From NCBI GenBank assembly GCA_021828635.1, contig JAJZEJ010000065.1, forward strand, positions 1 through 7,137: a DNA stretch of 7,137 bases, written 5' to 3'. Below, one piece after another: positions 4,840 to 7,137 of this stretch (its first letter is position 1; each line of letters begins with the position of its first letter). This stretch comes from Chloroflexota bacterium (GTDB taxonomy: Bacteria; Chloroflexota; Ktedonobacteria; Ktedonobacterales; Ktedonobacteraceae). The translations under genes and the position numbers were made by a program. Below the pieces are notes generated by a model. It was not told the DNA's origin, ran no database searches, and saw only the letters and a program-made list of their open reading frames with translations.

Positions 4840-7038
4840 TCATTGCATGATCTGAATGCTACCGTCGGGCTGCATGCCGAGAATAACAGGCAAGGCTTTT
4901 GTGCTAGTCACGATCACATTGTAGTTCAGGCGCAAGGCGATTGGACAGCTCACCCCGTCAAATTTCTCGGCACTGATATTTTTTACTAGTTGTGCCGTGC
5001 TGGGGAATTGTGTGGCATTCTTTATCGGTCCAACAGCATTAGCAATAATCTCGATGCCATCACCGAAGAAGAGCGCCCCCTGATCGAGCGCCGCTGCTCC
5101 GCTACAGAAACTCCCAGGTGAGGCAAACGAAGTGCAGAAACTGGCATAGAACTCCTTTTGCCAGGGTGTATTGTTCGGTGGCCGCGCCGCTGAGGAGAGC
5201 GAGACATAGATGTGCGGTAGAGCCAACTGCTGCTGCCGCGCCCACACTACCAATCCCTGCAACGCTGCTGGTTGCACAAACTCTCCGCCGATCATGAGCG
5301 TCGGTTGCTGATTTTGTGGTAATTTGGCAATAGCCTGTGCCAGTGTAATCACATCATTCGTCAACAGTGGCGCGAAGATCAGGTCTGGACGCGGCTTCGC
5401 CTGCAAGGCATCATTGAGGGCATCTAGCAAAATCTCGCGTGGTGCTTGCGGACGCCCATTAGCATCAACTAATCCACTGGCAACAGCCGTCTCCTGTGCC
5501 ACAATGCGCGTACCATGATAAGCCGTAAAGTTGCTCATAAAGCCTTGTGCTGAGCCAGATGACGAAGGATTGCTGGGATCATAAAATACGGCGGCATTAC
5601 GCATATGTAAATTGCTGTAGGCATAGGATGCGGCAAGCTGACTCTGGCGTGCATCATCGGGAGAGAAGCGCACAAAGGCAAAGCCAGGCGCACAATGACG
5701 ATACAGCGACGTTTGCTCTAGCAGGTTGATGATGAACAACCCAGTTGCCGTTGGCACAATCGTCGGAATACCGGCTTTGCAAAGAATTGGTAGCACAACC
5801 TGCACCAGACTACTCGGTCCTAAACCCAGCACGGAGAGAATAGGATGCGTTCCCTGTGCCAGCAAACCAAACTGTTGCAGATTCCCATTTGTCACCAGTT
5901 GTGAAACCATGTCGGCGACCTGAAGCGCCCCCTGCTCCACACCGGTTGTATTCGCCAGCACCAGATAGAGCAGTGGCGCACCTGCAATCTGCATCTGGGA
6001 GGCATTATAAACTTGCTGACCAATGTAAGCTCCCACTAGTTCCTGAGTATAGGCAGCATAGAGTATGTGGCGATCAGTACCACCTTGCGGGTCAGCATTG
6101 CCTGGGCCACTATCGAAGCTCACTACAACGATGCCATAGGGCCGACCGGACTGACGTACCAACAGGTCTTGACGATAAATCGCGGCTTCCGCGCCATTGC
6201 AACCAGAAGTATCAGAAAGCGGTGCTTTCATCGCAGCAGCCAGTAGGCTACTGGCCTTGCCGTTGTCGCCACGTTGCATAGCCTCTGCCGCTGCACGTTT
6301 ATCCTGGTAACTGGCTGCATTACAGGCATCATAGATTTTCAGGCCATCACTCAGACCAATGCCATCGGGAGTAGGAATGAGATGAGCAGGAATAGTATGA
6401 GTGCGAGCGTATTCCCACTGAAAAGTAAAATAAACACTGAACGAGGCCACCAATACCAATAAAATAAGCGTACCATAAGAGAGCGCCTTCGTGAACAGGG
6501 TAATCTGACCGCCCCGAAAAAAGCCCGATAGCTCCCAACCAATGGCACTAAAGGGGTCGCGCACTGGTCGCCGCCGATATTTGCGTGTCGCCTTCGCATC
6601 TTGTCGAAAGAGGTCAAGCAGGATAAGGCAACCAGACTCGCAGGTGAGAAGATGTTCGTACATTGCTGGATAGAGCAGAGCTACATTTTCGCCTCTATCC
6701 ATTGCTTCCGCATATTCAGCCAATTGTGTGCGACACTGCTGACAATTCAGCACACCCTCGACCGGCATTACAGTCTGCTCTTGCTTAGAACGGGCTAGAG
6801 CTGGTAGTGAAGATGCACGTGAAGATGAAGCAACGACAGGTATTACAGCAGCAGGTTGAGCAGAAGTAGATACAACATTTTGCACAGGTAATTTTTCTTG
6901 CACCACTGGTGCGGGAAGTGGCGGAGCGACACGTGGTGACTCCTCCACCAATGTTTGCGCTCCTGACGCGCTATAGGGATTTGTCTCAGCGACCCGACGA
7001 ACTTTTCTTTTCTTGCGTGTGCCAGTTCCACTCGGCAT
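4840..7038 (-). CDS. Zinc-finger / transmembrane / type 1 periplasmic-binding chimera
   Basis: A 732-residue single-pass membrane protein. Residues 1-95 are low-complexity with a basic run (RKKRKVRR, 8-15) and Pro-rich segments. Residues ~98-145 resemble the anti-sigma-type zf-HC2 zinc finger: CQQC (99-102), a linker with YPAMYEHLLTC, and H129/C133/C137. Basic residues (152-160) precede one hydrophobic helix (~187-206, LILLVLVASFSVYFTF), so the finger is predicted to be cytosolic. Outside the membrane, ~238-295 is a TPR-like helical lead-in (KASSLLAAAM), then ~300-732 is a type 1 periplasmic-binding (leucine-binding-like) domain: PYGIVVVSF (300-308), ILCKAGIPTIVP (418-429), FVRFSPDDARQSQLAASY (455-472), PDLIFAPL (551-558). 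No ABC permease or ATPase is adjacent, so a sensing role is inferred. The ATG at 7038 overlaps an upstream frame by 53 bases and has GGGAGG directly abutting it. A TTG at 6951 with AGGAG (6960-6964, 8-base spacer) is a credible alternative start. Confidence 0.85.
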   Translation of the reverse strand: MPSGTGTRKKRKVRRVAETNPYSASGAQTLVEESPRVAPPLPAPVVQEKLPVQNVVSTSAQPAAVIPVVASSSRASSLPALARSKQEQTVMPVEGVLNCQQCRTQLAEYAEAMDRGENVALLYPAMYEHLLTCESGCLILLDLFRQDAKATRKYRRRPVRDPFSAIGWELSGFFRGGQITLFTKALSYGTLILLVLVASFSVYFTFQWEYARTHTIPAHLIPTPDGIGLSDGLKIYDACNAASYQDKRAAAEAMQRGDNGKASSLLAAAMKAPLSDTSGCNGAEAAIYRQDLLVRQSGRPYGIVVVSFDSGPGNADPQGGTDRHILYAAYTQELVGAYIGQQVYNASQMQIAGAPLLYLVLANTTGVEQGALQVADMVSQLVTNGNLQQFGLLAQGTHPILSVLGLGPSSLVQVVLPILCKAGIPTIVPTATGLFIINLLEQTSLYRHCAPGFAFVRFSPDDARQSQLAASYAYSNLHMRNAAVFYDPSNPSSSGSAQGFMSNFTAYHGTRIVAQETAVASGLVDANGRPQAPREILLDALNDALQAKPRPDLIFAPLLTNDVITLAQAIAKLPQNQQPTLMIGGEFVQPAALQGLVVWARQQQLALPHIYVSLSSAARPPNNTPWQKEFYASFCTSFASPGSFCSGAAALDQGALFFGDGIEIIANAVGPIKNATQFPSTAQLVKNISAEKFDGVSCPIALRLNYNVIVTSTKALPVILGMQPDGSIQIMQ
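6960..6964 (-). promoter_or_regulatory. Ribosome binding site for the alternative start of the chimera
   Basis: AGGAG on the minus strand, 8 bases before TTG (6949-6951) and 11 before an adjacent GTG, both in frame with the chimera at residues 30 and 31. Using this start would remove the overlap with the upstream glycoamylase-like frame and delete only the basic disordered head. Confidence 0.35.
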
Positions 7039-7137
7039 CCTCCCAGAGCGCTGTGATGCGCTGGCGGAGTCGCCGCTCGATGGGCGAATCGTCGTTGAAA
7101 GCTTCCCGCGCGCAAAGCAGGCCCATGAACAAATAGG
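6986..7137 (-). CDS. Truncated glycoamylase-like frame, partial at right edge
   Basis: A minus-strand frame enters from the right edge and gives 49 residues before TGA (6986-6988). FMGLLCAREAFNDDSP (3-18) and ITALWEDAEWNW (27-38) closely resemble the start of the catalytic region of glycoamylase/glucoamylase-family proteins (PF10091-type, pattern LL-x-AR-x-(Y/F)F-dgDsP ... LWe-x-vEWdW). In those proteins the next residues should lead into a Trp-rich WHWSP segment and a further ~200-300 residues. Here the frame ends after a polar QEKKSSSGR tail. No continuation is visible in the other minus frames down to ~6840. It is therefore probably a gene cut off by rearrangement or frameshift (pseudogene), although its N-terminal part is outside the window. 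It overlaps the annotated start of the chimera gene by 53 bases. Confidence 0.6.
   Translation of the reverse strand, partial: YLFMGLLCAREAFNDDSPIERRLRQRITALWEDAEWNWHTQEKKSSSGR

Noticed and set aside
5856..6281. 141-residue plus-strand open frame
   Set aside because: It is antisense to the periplasmic-binding domain, rich in Arg/His/Cys, with no recognisable domain and no supporting start signals.
7015..7038. RKKRKVRR basic run as a nuclear-localisation-like or DNA-binding signal
   Set aside because: It sits in the doubtful N-terminal extension that overlaps another frame, and a nuclear signal has no meaning in a bacterium. It may not be translated.
6843..7115. 90-residue minus-strand open frame overlapping the start of the chimera
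   Set aside because: A third open frame in the same place as the glycoamylase-like and chimera frames. Its sequence (for example HHVSLRHFPHQW) matches nothing and ends in an out-of-frame Leu run.

Overview
The window has moderate GC and carries genes that run mainly on the minus strand, interrupted by a plus-strand block (about 1850-3981). The best taxonomic guess is a Ktedonobacteria-like member of the Chloroflexota. This is inferred from protein style only: a bacterial XPB-type helicase, a zinc-finger/membrane/periplasmic-binding chimera with a TPR-like lead-in, a glycoamylase-like fragment and a GGDDF-type response regulator. No rRNA or other phylogenetic marker is present, so this assignment is tentative.

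Positions 1-1721 (minus strand) look like a two-gene operon. A small alpha/beta hydrolase-fold protein comes first, and four bases after its stop codon begins an XPB/ERCC3-type superfamily 2 DNA helicase, which leaves the window after 336 residues. A good -35/-10 pair with a 17-base spacer lies directly upstream. It places the transcript start inside the longest version of the hydrolase frame, so the second Met (position 1685) is the likely start. The hydrolase has Ala where the family has its nucleophile Ser, so it is probably not a conventional hydrolase.

Positions 1722-2335 are mostly intergenic. They contain a plausible plus-strand promoter with a short doubtful ORF (1852-2061) and a weaker promoter candidate for the next gene. 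Positions 2336-3400 encode a response regulator with an intact receiver domain and a divergent GGDEF domain (GGDDF, no inhibitory-site Arg). A 188-base spacer with two inverted repeats follows, one of them a 39-base stem-loop, and then an unrecognised 130-residue protein (3589-3981).

Positions 3997-4665 (minus, convergent with the previous gene) encode a protein with two tandem ABM-like ferredoxin-type barrels. The 174-base gap behind it holds a 10-bp inverted repeat ending in T-runs and a second hairpin just after the next gene's stop. Positions 4840-7038 (minus) encode a 732-residue single-pass membrane protein: a cytosolic anti-sigma-like zinc finger, one transmembrane helix and a large extracytoplasmic type 1 periplasmic-binding-protein domain. 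It looks like a ligand sensor rather than a transporter component. Its 5' end overlaps a truncated glycoamylase-family reading frame that enters from the right edge and stops where the catalytic region should continue. This suggests a rearrangement or decay at that junction.

No CRISPR array, tRNA, rRNA, transposase or phage gene was seen. The most noteworthy items are the zinc-finger/PBP chimera, the nucleophile-less hydrolase next to XPB, the stem-loop upstream of the orphan gene, and the truncated glycoamylase junction.
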